From NCBI RefSeq assembly GCF_014202275.1, contig NZ_JACHGF010000002.1:868001-932000 (forward strand): a stretch of 64,000 nt of DNA, read 5' to 3'. Every line of letters starts with the position of its first letter. Position 1 is the first letter of the stretch. Positions 8,826 to 17,329 of this stretch are shown piece by piece. Both the position numbers and the translations under genes were made by a program. A model generated the notes under the pieces. The model saw only the letters and a list, made by a program, of their open reading frames with translations. It ran no database searches and was not told the origin of the DNA. This DNA is from Rhabdobacter roseus (GTDB lineage: Bacteria > Bacteroidota > Bacteroidia > Cytophagales > Spirosomataceae).

Positions 8826-9286
8826 TAAACATACGCGTCTACCAAGAGGCTGACCTGGAAAACATCCTGGCGCTACTCCGGCTTAATACGCCCAGGTACT
8901 TTGCGCCCCACGAAGAAGCAGACCTGGTGAACTACCTCAATCATGAAATGGAGTACTACTACCTGGTGGAGCAAGACCAGCAGGTACGGGGGTGCGGGGG
9001 CATCAACCTGGCCGAGGACGGCCGTACGGCGAAGCTTTCCTGGGACATCATACACCCCCAGTACCAGGGCCGGGGACTGGGCCGTGCCTTGATGCAGTTC
9101 AGGATTCAGCGCATCCGAGAGCTGGAAGGGATCAAAACCATTTCGGTTCGCACCTCTCAACTCGTTTATCCGTTTTACGAAAAATTCGGCCTGGAAACCA
9201 GGGAAATAGTAAAAAACTATTGGGGTGAGGGCCTCGATTTATACCGTTTGGATGGTAGTATTGATTTATTTTTGGCACCAAAATAG
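8822..9286 (+). CDS. GNAT-family N-acetyltransferase
   Basis: The frame is open further upstream, but the ATG at 8822 overlaps the stop of the MutS-like gene (ATGA) and gives a compact 154-aa protein beginning MINIRVYQEADL, the usual GNAT opening. Motif A with the acetyl-CoA pyrophosphate loop is Q82-G-R-G-L-G87, followed by a helix, and the late V-Y-P-F-Y-E-K-F-G-L segment is a typical motif B. The substrate is unknown. Translational coupling to a membrane MutS-like ATPase is unusual and suggests a functional link, perhaps protein or small-molecule acetylation (inference). Confidence 0.85.
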   Translation: MINIRVYQEADLENILALLRLNTPRYFAPHEEADLVNYLNHEMEYYYLVEQDQQVRGCGGINLAEDGRTAKLSWDIIHPQYQGRGLGRALMQFRIQRIRELEGIKTISVRTSQLVYPFYEKFGLETREIVKNYWGEGLDLYRLDGSIDLFLAPK

Positions 9287-9379
9287 CTATATAGCAGGCT
9301 GATTCGTCACATCGGTAAAGCTCGTTTTTACCAGAAGCGATGAATCCATTGATAAAATAGATACCTCAACGACCCTTGT

Positions 9380-10897
9380 ATGGCTTCTTTAGTGCGCAAC
9401 TACGAGCGCAAGAAACTGCTCGGGCAGATCTATACCCCGGCGCGTCTTGTGGATAAAATCCTGGATGAAGTGGGCCTTACGGGTACCGCTTTTCTGGGCA
9501 AAAAGGTACTTGATCCCGCCTGCGGCGACGGGCGCTTTCTGGTGGCCGTCGTGCAGCGGATCATCCGCTATTCGCCGCCGCCCCAACTACCCCAACACCT
9601 GCTCACGGTACACGGCTGGGACATCGACCCGGTGGCCCTGTCACTTTGCCGCGCTCAGCTCGACGAGCTCGTGGCCCCGCTGGGCCTGCGCATCGACTGG
9701 AACCTGCACCAGCGCGACGCCCTTCGCCAACACAAAAGTACCTTGCGCTTTGACCTGATCGTGGGAAATCCACCCTACATTCGGATCCAGCACCTGCCGA
9801 TGCGACAACGCGCCTACCTCCAGCAACACTATACCTTCTGCGGAACGGGCTCTACGGACGCCTACCTGGCCTTTTTTGAGTTGGCTTCGCGGCTGTTGTG
9901 CCCCGGAGGTACCTGCGGGTTCATCACGCCGAACTCGTATTTTACCTCCGAAACCGCCCGGCCCCTCCGGCAGTACTTCCTCGACAAGAAGAACCTCCGG
10001 CTTATCACCAACTTCGGCGCGATGCGGGTATTTACCAACGCGGGTACCTACGCCGCCATCAGTGTGTTCGGGACGGAAAGCCGCACGCACTTTCGCTACG
10101 AGCTCGGTGATGAAGCGTACAGGTACCTGGCCCGTGAAGTACCCTTTGCCGAGCTCAGCGGGGCTGACCGGTGGCACCTGTCGGTACTTTCTCCCCAACC
10201 TACCCAAGGTACCCGGCTGGGCGATCTCTGCCAGATTTCGGTGGGGCTTACTACCCTTTCCGACGCCGTATATCTTTTGACGGTGGAGCATCCGGAAGGT
10301 ACTTTGGGGGAATCCGCCACGGTAATGGCCACCACGAGAAAAGGGCAGCGTCTGCGGTTAGAAAAAGCCATCTTACGCCCGGTCGTGAAAGCGTCCCGGC
10401 TGAAAAGTACCCTTGATCCCATCCGGGAGTACATTCTTTTTCCTTACCGTACCAACTCCGCCGGAACGCATGAGATTATCCCCGAAGAGGTACTTCGGGC
10501 CAGCTACCCTTGCGCCTACAAGTACCTGCGGAGCGTCCGGAAGGTACTTGAGCGCCGCGACAACGGTCGCCCCAACGCCGTGGCCTGGTACGCCTTTGGC
10601 CGTGCGCAGAGCCTGGATAGTGCCTTTGGCGAAAAAATCGTTTTTTCGCACATGAACAAAACACCTAACTTTATTCACTACCCCAACCCCGACTGCACCC
10701 TGTACTCGGGCTACTTCATCAAGTACCCTGGTGACATGAAAGCGCTCGTGGAGGTACTTAATTCGCCCGCCATGGCTGCTTACATGGCCGTTGCGGGCCG
10801 CGACTTTCGGGGGGGCTGGAAAGGCTACAACAAAAAAATCGTGGCGAGTTTTATCGTGCCGGAAGGTACCTTGGAGCCGGTGGAGAAACCCGACTGA
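9380..10897 (+). CDS. Solitary class I N6-adenine DNA methyltransferase
   Basis: The 505-aa protein is a gamma-class (TaqI/Eco57I-like) adenine methyltransferase. It has a Y-T-P motif X near residue 18, S-adenosylmethionine motif I D45-P-A-C-G-D-G51 and catalytic motif IV N130-P-P-Y133. Residues about 270-505 form the target-recognition region. No restriction endonuclease flanks it, so it may be an orphan regulatory or protective methylase; Eco57I-type fused nucleases are larger. The gene is very rich in the GTAC motif (17 AGTACC/GGTACT/GGTACC hexamers by hand count, about one expected), so it looks long resident. Whether it methylates that motif is untested. Confidence 0.85.
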   Translation: MASLVRNYERKKLLGQIYTPARLVDKILDEVGLTGTAFLGKKVLDPACGDGRFLVAVVQRIIRYSPPPQLPQHLLTVHGWDIDPVALSLCRAQLDELVAPLGLRIDWNLHQRDALRQHKSTLRFDLIVGNPPYIRIQHLPMRQRAYLQQHYTFCGTGSTDAYLAFFELASRLLCPGGTCGFITPNSYFTSETARPLRQYFLDKKNLRLITNFGAMRVFTNAGTYAAISVFGTESRTHFRYELGDEAYRYLAREVPFAELSGADRWHLSVLSPQPTQGTRLGDLCQISVGLTTLSDAVYLLTVEHPEGTLGESATVMATTRKGQRLRLEKAILRPVVKASRLKSTLDPIREYILFPYRTNSAGTHEIIPEEVLRASYPCAYKYLRSVRKVLERRDNGRPNAVAWYAFGRAQSLDSAFGEKIVFSHMNKTPNFIHYPNPDCTLYSGYFIKYPGDMKALVEVLNSPAMAAYMAVAGRDFRGGWKGYNKKIVASFIVPEGTLEPVEKPD

Positions 10898-11097
10898 TAT
10901 TCCAGCACAAGGTACTTTGTTTCTGTATACTTGAAAAAGAATCAGTCAAGTAAGGTACTTTTGATTCGTTGAATGCCAAGCGACACCAACGGGAAAAGCT
11001 GCACGTGGTAGTCCAACGTCCATCCGAGGGGCTAATTGGCAGCCACCTCAGTGGTGCTTGTTGCTTTCTTCTTTTACTTTCAACTCAACTTTTTTTT

Positions 11098-12318
11098 ATG
11101 AAAAGCCTACGCCTCCACATAGAAAACCAAGCCGGTGAGCCCCTGGCCGCCCGCCTGGAACTACCTGCCAACCGCCAGCCGCACCATTTCGCGCTTTTTG
11201 CCCACTGCTTTACGTGCAGCAAGGACCTGGCCGCCGTGCGCAACATCAGCCTGGCGCTTACCAACCAGGGCTTTGGGGTAGTTCGCTTCGATTTTACGGG
11301 CCTCGGCGAAAGTGCCGGCGACTTTGCCGAAACGTCTTTTTCCAACAACATCGAAGACCTCGTGGCGGTAGGTACTTTTATGGCCCAGCACTACCAGGCC
11401 CCCTCGCTGCTGGTGGGGCACTCGCTGGGCGGTGCGGCCGCGCTGGTAGCGGGCGCTATGATGGAATCTGTAAAAGCCATCGCGACCATCGGGGCTCCGG
11501 CTAGCCTGACGCACGTCAAAAAGCTCTTCGCCGACGACCTGCCGGTTATCGAGAAAAAAGGATACGCCGAGGTCCGGATCGACGGACGGCCCTTTACCAT
11601 CAAGCAGCAGTTTGTGGAAGACCTGCGGAGCCGGGACTTACTGGCCCTGGTGCGTGACCTGCGCAAACCGCTGCTCATTGCCCATTCGCCCCAGGACAAA
11701 ATCGTGAACATCGACAACGCCGCCCAGCTCTACCAAGCCGCTTTTCACCCCAAGAGCTTCCTTTCACTCGACGGCGCCGATCACCTGCTTTCCCGACAGG
11801 CCGACTCCCACTACGTGGGCGACGTGCTCAGTAGCTGGGCCAAAAGGTACCTGGATCTGAAAAAAGACCAGCGCCCCGCCTCCGACTCCCAGGTGGTAGC
11901 CCACATCACCGACGATGGCTACACCACGCAGATTCAGGCCGGTCCGCACCAGCTGGTGGCCGATGAACCCGAAAAACTGGGCGGCAACAACTTCGGCCCT
12001 ACCCCCTACGAGCTGGTTTCGGCGGGCCTGGGAGCCTGCACGGCCATCACGCTCCGCATGTACGCCGACCATAAAAAGTGGGACTTGCAGGAGGTATACG
12101 TACACCTGGACTACCACAAGGTACACGCCGAAGACTGCCTGGCCTGCGAAGACGCCAGTGTGTCGGGCAAGATCGACCAGTTTCACCGCGTGATCGAGCT
12201 GATCGGTGACCTGGACGACGACCAACGCGCGCGGCTGCTGGAAATTGCCAACAAATGCCCCGTCCACAAAACGCTGCACAGCACCATCGACATCCAAACT
12301 ACCCTGAAAAAAGACTGA
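11098..12318 (+). CDS. Bifunctional alpha/beta hydrolase / OsmC-family peroxidase fusion
   Basis: The ATG at 11098 is preferred over the upstream extension from 10969, which adds an implausible leader. The 406-aa protein has an alpha/beta hydrolase domain (about residues 1-255; nucleophile S109 in G-H-S-L-G, acid D200, H229) and an OsmC domain (about 265-406) with the two redox cysteines C314 (GLGACTA) and C387 (KCPVHKT). OsmC proteins reduce organic hydroperoxides with a pair of cysteines. The fusion is a known architecture; the hydrolase part may release substrates from ester-linked lipid peroxides (inference). It is probably cytosolic and monocistronic. The gap 10898-11097 holds only GTAC motifs. 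Confidence 0.9.
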   Translation: MKSLRLHIENQAGEPLAARLELPANRQPHHFALFAHCFTCSKDLAAVRNISLALTNQGFGVVRFDFTGLGESAGDFAETSFSNNIEDLVAVGTFMAQHYQAPSLLVGHSLGGAAALVAGAMMESVKAIATIGAPASLTHVKKLFADDLPVIEKKGYAEVRIDGRPFTIKQQFVEDLRSRDLLALVRDLRKPLLIAHSPQDKIVNIDNAAQLYQAAFHPKSFLSLDGADHLLSRQADSHYVGDVLSSWAKRYLDLKKDQRPASDSQVVAHITDDGYTTQIQAGPHQLVADEPEKLGGNNFGPTPYELVSAGLGACTAITLRMYADHKKWDLQEVYVHLDYHKVHAEDCLACEDASVSGKIDQFHRVIELIGDLDDDQRARLLEIANKCPVHKTLHSTIDIQTTLKKD

Positions 12319-12368
12319 AGCTGTGGGCAAGGGGGTAAGGGCTTAGGGTACCTTAAGCGCTCCTATTG

Positions 12369-12395
12369 CGGGCAACGGTTGTCGGGCAACGGTTG
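12369..12395. repeat. Short tandem direct repeat (13 bp x 2)
   Basis: CGGGCAACGGTTG occurs at 12369-12381 and again at 12383-12395, one base apart, in the gap before the TetR gene. Its role is unknown. Confidence 0.6.
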
Positions 12396-12497
12396 GTAAA
12401 AAATTAGCTACGTTTCCCTGGCAGGTACCTTCACTCCAAGGTACCCAGGTACCTCATGTTTCTTTTTTTAAAAAAATAATTTGCGCGGCCACCATAA

Positions 12498-12517
12498 ATA
12501 AACAAACGTTCATTTAT
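12498..12517. promoter_or_regulatory. Candidate TetR-family operator
   Basis: A 20-bp imperfect palindrome centred on ACGT (ATAAAYRAACGTTYRTTTAT pattern, four mismatching positions in two pairs) lies 13 bases before the start of the TetR regulator gene. It overlaps a TATATTTG box, so bound repressor would block the promoter. TetR regulators usually bind such palindromes next to their own gene. Autoregulation is inferred. Confidence 0.55.
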
Positions 12518-12522
12518 ATTTG
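12515..12522 (+). promoter_or_regulatory. Bacteroidota -7 box (TATATTTG)
   Basis: This is an exact match to TAnnTTTG, nine bases before the ATG at 12531 and overlapping the palindrome. No good -33 TTTG box is seen at the usual distance. Confidence 0.5.
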
Positions 12523-12530
12523 TAGCCATT

Positions 12531-13124
12531 ATGAGACCCCGCAACGAAAATAAAGAACTGGCCGTGCGGCAAAAAGCCCTGGAACTCATCGTGAAAGAAG
12601 GGTTTGACGGCCTGAGCATGCACAAGCTCGCCAAAGCCGCGGGCGTATCGGCGGCCACGATTTACATCTACTACCAGGACCGGGAGGATTTGATTTTACA
12701 GCTGTGCGAAGAAGAAAATCAAAAGATGACGGAGGCTACTCTGGCCGGTTTTGACCCCGACATGCACTTCGACGAGGGCTTGAAGGTACAGTGGCTCAAC
12801 CGCGCCAAGTACTGCCTGGAAAATCCCCTGAGCATGCATTTTCTGGAACAGATCAAGTACTCGCCCCTGCACGAAAAAGTCCGGGCCCGCATGGATCCGC
12901 GCTTTCACGAAGCCATGCGGCGGTTTGTTAGCAATGCCATCCAGCGCCAGGAACTAGTACCCTTGCCCATCGAAATCTACTGGTCCATGGCCTTTGCGCC
13001 CATGTACCAGCTCGTGAAGTTCCACATGTCCAAAGCCGGGATGCCCGGTCGGGGCGATTTTGTGCTGGACGAAGCCAAGCTCAACCAGGCCCTGGCGCTG
13101 GTCCTGAAAGCCCTGAAGCCCTAG
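12531..13124 (+). CDS. TetR/AcrR-family transcriptional repressor
   Basis: The 197-aa protein has the TetR N-terminal three-helix domain; the recognition region is about residues 29-50 (KLAKAAGVSAATIYIYY, the classic signature). The rest is a helical ligand and dimer domain with no recognisable pocket specificity. It lies 55 bp upstream of, and in line with, an MFS exporter gene, the common arrangement where the regulator represses the pump. A palindrome overlapping its promoter at 12498-12517 is a likely operator. The ligand is unknown. Confidence 0.9.
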   Translation: MRPRNENKELAVRQKALELIVKEGFDGLSMHKLAKAAGVSAATIYIYYQDREDLILQLCEEENQKMTEATLAGFDPDMHFDEGLKVQWLNRAKYCLENPLSMHFLEQIKYSPLHEKVRARMDPRFHEAMRRFVSNAIQRQELVPLPIEIYWSMAFAPMYQLVKFHMSKAGMPGRGDFVLDEAKLNQALALVLKALKP

Positions 13125-13179
13125 TTTCTTTACCTATACACTGCATCACAAACTACCCATTTTCATCACTCAGATCCGC

Positions 13180-14433
13180 ATGGCGACCACATCCCAACCT
13201 ACCTTCACGCGCTACGAGAAATTCGTGGTCGCGATTTTGGCCCTGCTGCAATTTACCATTGTGCTGGACTTCATGGTACTTTCGCCCCTGGGGGCCATCC
13301 TCATGCAGGAGCTCCAGATCACCACCTCCCAGTTTGGGCTGGTGGTATCGGCTTATGCGTTTAGTGCGGGCGCGTCGGGTCTGCTGGCGGCGGGTTTTGC
13401 CGACAAGTTCGACCGCAAAAAGCTACTGCTTTTCTTCTACGCGGGCTTTGTGCTGGGTACCTTCTTTTGCGGCCTGGCTCCCGACTACCCCTCACTCATG
13501 GCCGCCCGCATCTTCACCGGCATTTTTGGGGGCGTCATCAGCTCCATCAGCTTTGCCATCATTACTGACCTCTTCCCCGTGCAGGTACGGGGGCGGGTGA
13601 TGGGTTTTGTGCAAATGGCCTTTGCCAGCAGCCAGGTCCTGGGCATCCCCATCGGACTGTACCTGGCCAACGAGCTGGGCTGGCACGCACCCTTTTTGAT
13701 GATCGTGGGCCTAAGCCTCCTCATTGGCCTGGCTATTGTTTTTTATCTCCGCCCCATTGACATGCACCTGGCCCTGCAGACCCGTCAGAACGCCTTCCAG
13801 CATTTGTTCAAGACGGTCTCTCAGGCCAGGTACCTGCGGGCATTTATGGCTACTACCCTCCTCGCCACCGGGGGCTTCATGCTCATGCCGTTCGGGAGTG
13901 CCTTCAGTGTGCATAACCTGGGTATCGACCTCCACCAGCTACCGCTGCTCTACATGTGTACGGGGCTTATCACCATGATTACCAGCCCAATCATTGGCAA
14001 GCTGAGCGATAAGCTCGGAAAAATCCAAACCTTCGTCATTGGCTCGGCCATTTCCGGCGTCATGGTACTGATCTATTGTAACCTGGGCCTCACGCCGCTC
14101 TGGTTGGTTATTGCCATCAATGCCGTGCTGTTTGTGGGCATCACCTCCCGCATGATTGCCTCCTCGGCCCTTATTACGGCCGTACCCGCCCCGCAGGACC
14201 GGGGCGCTTTCATGGGCGTCAACTCGTCAGTGCAACAGGTGTCGGGAGGGGTAGCCGCCGCCGTGGCCGGGCTCATCGTGTCCGAAACCACTACCGGCAA
14301 GCTGGTGCATTACGACACCGTAGGGTACCTGGTAGTAGTCACGATCGTGATCACCGTGGTGCTCATGTACCGCATTCATCGTGATGTATTCGGAAAGAAA
14401 AAAAGCGAGCTTACTACGGCTCCGTCAACTTAA
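13180..14433 (+). CDS. MFS transporter, DHA1-type drug efflux family
   Basis: The 417-aa protein has 12 predicted membrane helices. Motif A is visible after the second helix as G-F-A-D-K-F-D-R-K-K, and the first helix carries an acidic residue in V-L-D-F as in proton antiporters of the DHA1 group. A proline-rich G-I-P-I-G segment in helix 5 fits the antiporter motif C. It should export small molecules across the inner membrane with proton exchange. The TetR gene directly upstream suggests induced efflux. The substrate cannot be read from the sequence. Confidence 0.88.
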   Translation: MATTSQPTFTRYEKFVVAILALLQFTIVLDFMVLSPLGAILMQELQITTSQFGLVVSAYAFSAGASGLLAAGFADKFDRKKLLLFFYAGFVLGTFFCGLAPDYPSLMAARIFTGIFGGVISSISFAIITDLFPVQVRGRVMGFVQMAFASSQVLGIPIGLYLANELGWHAPFLMIVGLSLLIGLAIVFYLRPIDMHLALQTRQNAFQHLFKTVSQARYLRAFMATTLLATGGFMLMPFGSAFSVHNLGIDLHQLPLLYMCTGLITMITSPIIGKLSDKLGKIQTFVIGSAISGVMVLIYCNLGLTPLWLVIAINAVLFVGITSRMIASSALITAVPAPQDRGAFMGVNSSVQQVSGGVAAAVAGLIVSETTTGKLVHYDTVGYLVVVTIVITVVLMYRIHRDVFGKKKSELTTAPST

Positions 14434-14656
14434 CATTTGGAAAGTACCTTTGATCATGAACCGGTCCGGGGTACTTTCCCATCGTGGTTATCTAAGTAGC
14501 AAATAGCTAGATGGAGCGACAGTCACCCGTTTAGCGTGATTTTATTCTTCCCCAATATCGATTTTTCCTCCCGCGCCCCCTTCGCTTTTCCCGCACGATT
14601 CCCCAACTTTGTAGCCCGAGGGGCGAAGCCGCCTCTCCCTGACCAGACTACCCTGC

Positions 14657-15781
14657 ATGAAAAAAGTACTATTCATCGACCGCGACGGCACGATCATCGT
14701 CGAGCCCCCGACCGACTTCCAGGTCGATTCACTCGAAAAACTGGAATTTCTCCCCGGTGCCATTTCAAACCTCCGCCGAATCGCCGAGGAAACCGACTAC
14801 GAGCTAGTGATGGTGACCAACCAAGACGGGCTAGGTACCTCTTCGTTTCCGGAAGAAACCTTCTGGCCCGCGCAGAACAAGATGATGCGCACCCTCGAAG
14901 GCGAGGCCGTCACCTTCGCCGCCGTACACATCGACCGCTCCTTTCCCCACGACAACGCCCCTACCCGCAAGCCCGGGACGGCCATGCTGAAGGAGTACTT
15001 TTCGGAGGAGTACGACCTAGCCAACAGTTACGTTATCGGCGACCGGCTCACCGACGTGCAGCTGGCGCTGAACCTGGGCAGCAAGGCTATTCTCTTTGCG
15101 CCCAAAGTACCTACCGAAGGCCTCACAGACGCCCTGAACGGGGTAGTTTCGCTCATTAGCTCCGATTGGGGCGCCATTTATGAGCACCTGAAACTACCCT
15201 CCCGCACGGCGCACGTGGAGCGTAACACCAAAGAAACCGAGATCACCATTGACCTCAACCTGGACGGCAGCGGCCGCTCTGACATCCAGACTGGCCTGGG
15301 CTTTTTTGACCACATGCTCGACCAGCTCGCCCGCCATTCGGGGGCGGACCTGACCATTCGTGTCAACGGCGACCTGCACATCGACGAGCACCATACCATC
15401 GAGGATACGGCCCTGGCCCTGGGCGAAGCCTACCGCCAGGCCCTGGGCGACAAGCGCGGCATCAGTCGCTACGGCTTTCTACTACCCATGGACGAAGCCC
15501 TGGCGCAGGTAGCCATCGACTTTTCGGGCCGCCCCTGGCTGGTGTGGGACGCGGAGTTCCGTCGGGAGAAAATCGGCGAAATGCCGACCGAAATGTTTTA
15601 TCATTTTTTCAAGTCGTTTTCGGATACCTCGCTCTCCAACCTGAACATCAAAGTAGAGGGGCAGAACGAGCACCATAAGATCGAATCTATCTTTAAAGCC
15701 TTTGCCAAAGCCATCAAAATGGCCGTGAGCCGCGATATGAAAGCGCTGGATGTACTGCCGTCTACCAAGGGAGTTTTGTAA
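14657..15781 (+). CDS. hisB: Bifunctional histidinol-phosphatase / imidazoleglycerol-phosphate dehydratase
   Basis: The 374-aa protein joins a HAD phosphatase (about residues 1-165; D8-R-D10-G-T) to the dehydratase (about 180-374; D-E-H-H-T-I-E-D and the repeated E-H-H-K-I-E-S manganese-binding motifs, H-M-L-D early). It catalyses two steps of histidine biosynthesis. The E. coli-type zinc-binding Cys cluster is missing; an H-D-N-A-P-T-R-K-P segment is in its place. No other his gene is nearby, so hisB is separate from the rest of the pathway. A CAACTTTG box at 14604-14611 could be its promoter; otherwise the 223-bp gap upstream is empty. Confidence 0.95.
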   Translation: MKKVLFIDRDGTIIVEPPTDFQVDSLEKLEFLPGAISNLRRIAEETDYELVMVTNQDGLGTSSFPEETFWPAQNKMMRTLEGEAVTFAAVHIDRSFPHDNAPTRKPGTAMLKEYFSEEYDLANSYVIGDRLTDVQLALNLGSKAILFAPKVPTEGLTDALNGVVSLISSDWGAIYEHLKLPSRTAHVERNTKETEITIDLNLDGSGRSDIQTGLGFFDHMLDQLARHSGADLTIRVNGDLHIDEHHTIEDTALALGEAYRQALGDKRGISRYGFLLPMDEALAQVAIDFSGRPWLVWDAEFRREKIGEMPTEMFYHFFKSFSDTSLSNLNIKVEGQNEHHKIESIFKAFAKAIKMAVSRDMKALDVLPSTKGVL

Positions 15782-15821
15782 TTATTTCCTCTGATTCTGC
15801 GGTAAGAAACAAATCCCTGCG

Positions 15822-15829
15822 TATTTTTG
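15822..15829 (+). promoter_or_regulatory. Bacteroidota -7 box (TATTTTTG)
   Basis: This exact TAnnTTTG match lies 32 bases before the small gene at 15862. No clear -33 element is seen. Confidence 0.4.
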
Positions 15830-15861
15830 TAGCAGTTCTTCACTCGAAAATAGATACGATT

Positions 15862-15966
15862 ATGATGATGAACATAGTTGCTCTCGTGTTTTATGTACTC
15901 CTGCTGGGCTCGGCCTTTTACGTAGGTCGCTGGCTGGAAAGACACGAAAAAAGCTACAAACCCTGA
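15862..15966 (+). CDS. Predicted 34-aa single-span membrane microprotein
   Basis: The reading frame gives MMMNIVALVFYVLLLGSAF followed by a short basic tail ending in KSYKP. That is one membrane helix (about residues 4-22) with a positive cytoplasmic tail. It has an upstream TATTTTTG box and a hairpin just after the stop (15971-16007), the layout of a complete small transcription unit. Three ATG codons in a row leave the exact start open. Small membrane proteins of this kind often modulate larger partners; none can be named. Confidence 0.5.
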   Translation: MMMNIVALVFYVLLLGSAFYVGRWLERHEKSYKP

Positions 15967-15970
15967 ATAG

Positions 15971-16007
15971 ACAGGCCGGGCTTGCTACTTAAACCAATCC
16001 GGCCTGT
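15971..16007 (+). terminator. Stem-loop after the microprotein gene
   Basis: A 9-bp perfect stem (ACAGGCCGG / CCGGCCTGT) with a 19-base loop starts four bases after the stop codon. No T-tract follows, so termination is uncertain. Confidence 0.5.
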
Positions 16008-16153
16008 CATTCCTATCTAAAGGTAAAAAGCACGCTTTTTTTGTGCATACATAGTACTATTCCGGTAACATATAGTCTAATTTTTAGCTCCCAATACTAT
16101 TCTGAGAATTTTAGCGTATATTACCTACATCCAACCATAACCCCTTTTCCACC

Positions 16154-16444
16154 TTGCTCAAGAAACTCTTCATCGGCTTAGTGTTGCTTTATTTCATCGG
16201 AAAAACCACCGATGTGATACGTACCTACTTTGCTCCGGATGAAGTGACGGTACTTTGTACTATGTGTGATTGTGAAAAAGAGAAAGCCGAGACAGACTAT
16301 TTCGATGAGGACTCGGCCTATTTTAAGCTTACGGTACATCAAAGTGCTCTTTTCTTGCGGCAACGCATTAGTTATCCTTTCAAAGCCAAGGCGCTACTAG
16401 TCATCGCGCTCATTCGGTTTTCTCCTCCTCCAGAGCTAGTCTAG
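16154..16444 (+). CDS. Small protein with N-terminal membrane helix, unknown function
   Basis: The frame starts with TTG at 16154 and encodes 96 aa: a basic N-terminus, a hydrophobic helix (about residues 5-20), then a polar region with a C-T-M-C-D-C cysteine cluster (about 35-40) and a hydrophobic C-terminal stretch. The three close cysteines could bind a metal or form disulfides. No family is recognised and the TTG start weakens the call. It stands between the microprotein and the carbonic anhydrase gene. Confidence 0.4.
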   Translation: MLKKLFIGLVLLYFIGKTTDVIRTYFAPDEVTVLCTMCDCEKEKAETDYFDEDSAYFKLTVHQSALFLRQRISYPFKAKALLVIALIRFSPPPELV

Positions 16445-16650
16445 CTTTTTTCTGTACATAATTTTTTGTTATTCTGGTATTAAAAACGCTTTGTCCTTAA
16501 TAGGGCATTCGAAGAGTGCAATGGGCCTTATTAGATTCGTACTGAGCTAATCTTTCGTCACAAGCGGGCTCCGCGCTGCCAGAACTGCCTTCCTGGCAAC
16601 GGTACTATTTCCGTATTTTTTATCTTTAAACTCTTAATTTTATACAAATC

Positions 16651-17298
16651 ATGGCAATCTCTTATTCAGAATTATTCGATAACAACAAGCGGTGGGTAGA
16701 CGAAACCAACAAAAACCGCCCGGAGTTTTTCCAGACTCTGGCCAAAGGTCAGCACCCCAACTTTCTGTGGATTGGCTGCTCCGATAGCCGTGTACCTGCC
16801 AACGAAATCACGGGTACCGTACCGGGTGACATTTTCGTGCACCGCAACATCGCCAACATGGTGATTCATACGGATATGAGCATGCTCAGCGTACTTGATT
16901 ACTCGGTAAACGTACTTGGCGTGAAACACATCATCGTGTGTGGTCACTACGGCTGCGGGGGCGTCATTACGGCCATGGGCAACCAGCAGGTAGGCTTGAT
17001 TGATAACTGGCTGCGGCACATCAAAGACGTATACCGCCTGCACAAAGATGAATTGAATGCCATTGAAGACCTCAAAGAACGCAGCAACCGCTTTGTAGAA
17101 CTGAACGTGCAGGAGCAGGTACAAGATCTTGCCAAAACCTCGATTGTCCAAAATGCCTGGGCGCAGGGTAAAAACATACAGGTACATGGGCTCGTGTATG
17201 ACATAGCCAACGGCATTCTGAAAGACCTGAACGTCATGGTTGAACGCACCAGCCAGATTGATGACAAAGTGTATCAATTCACCACTGATTTAGTTTAA
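16651..17298 (+). CDS. Beta-class carbonic anhydrase
   Basis: The 215-aa protein has the beta-carbonic anhydrase zinc site C43-x-D45-S-R47 ... H99-x-x-C102 and the G-C-G-G segment after it. It interconverts carbon dioxide and bicarbonate in the cytoplasm. The length fits the family. It lies 31 bp before a SulP-type anion transporter on the same strand, an association known for bicarbonate uptake. A TATCTTTA sequence at 16621-16628 resembles a -7 box, and an inverted repeat TGCCAG/CTGGCA lies just upstream. Confidence 0.95.
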   Translation: MAISYSELFDNNKRWVDETNKNRPEFFQTLAKGQHPNFLWIGCSDSRVPANEITGTVPGDIFVHRNIANMVIHTDMSMLSVLDYSVNVLGVKHIIVCGHYGCGGVITAMGNQQVGLIDNWLRHIKDVYRLHKDELNAIEDLKERSNRFVELNVQEQVQDLAKTSIVQNAWAQGKNIQVHGLVYDIANGILKDLNVMVERTSQIDDKVYQFTTDLV

Positions 17299-17329
17299 AG
17301 TAAAGCACACCCCATCTTTTAGAAAGACG

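Noticed and set aside
14536-15159. Plus-strand frame of 207 codons overlapping hisB
   Set aside because: It covers the hisB start in another frame and is rich in Arg/Pro, typical of a shadow frame.
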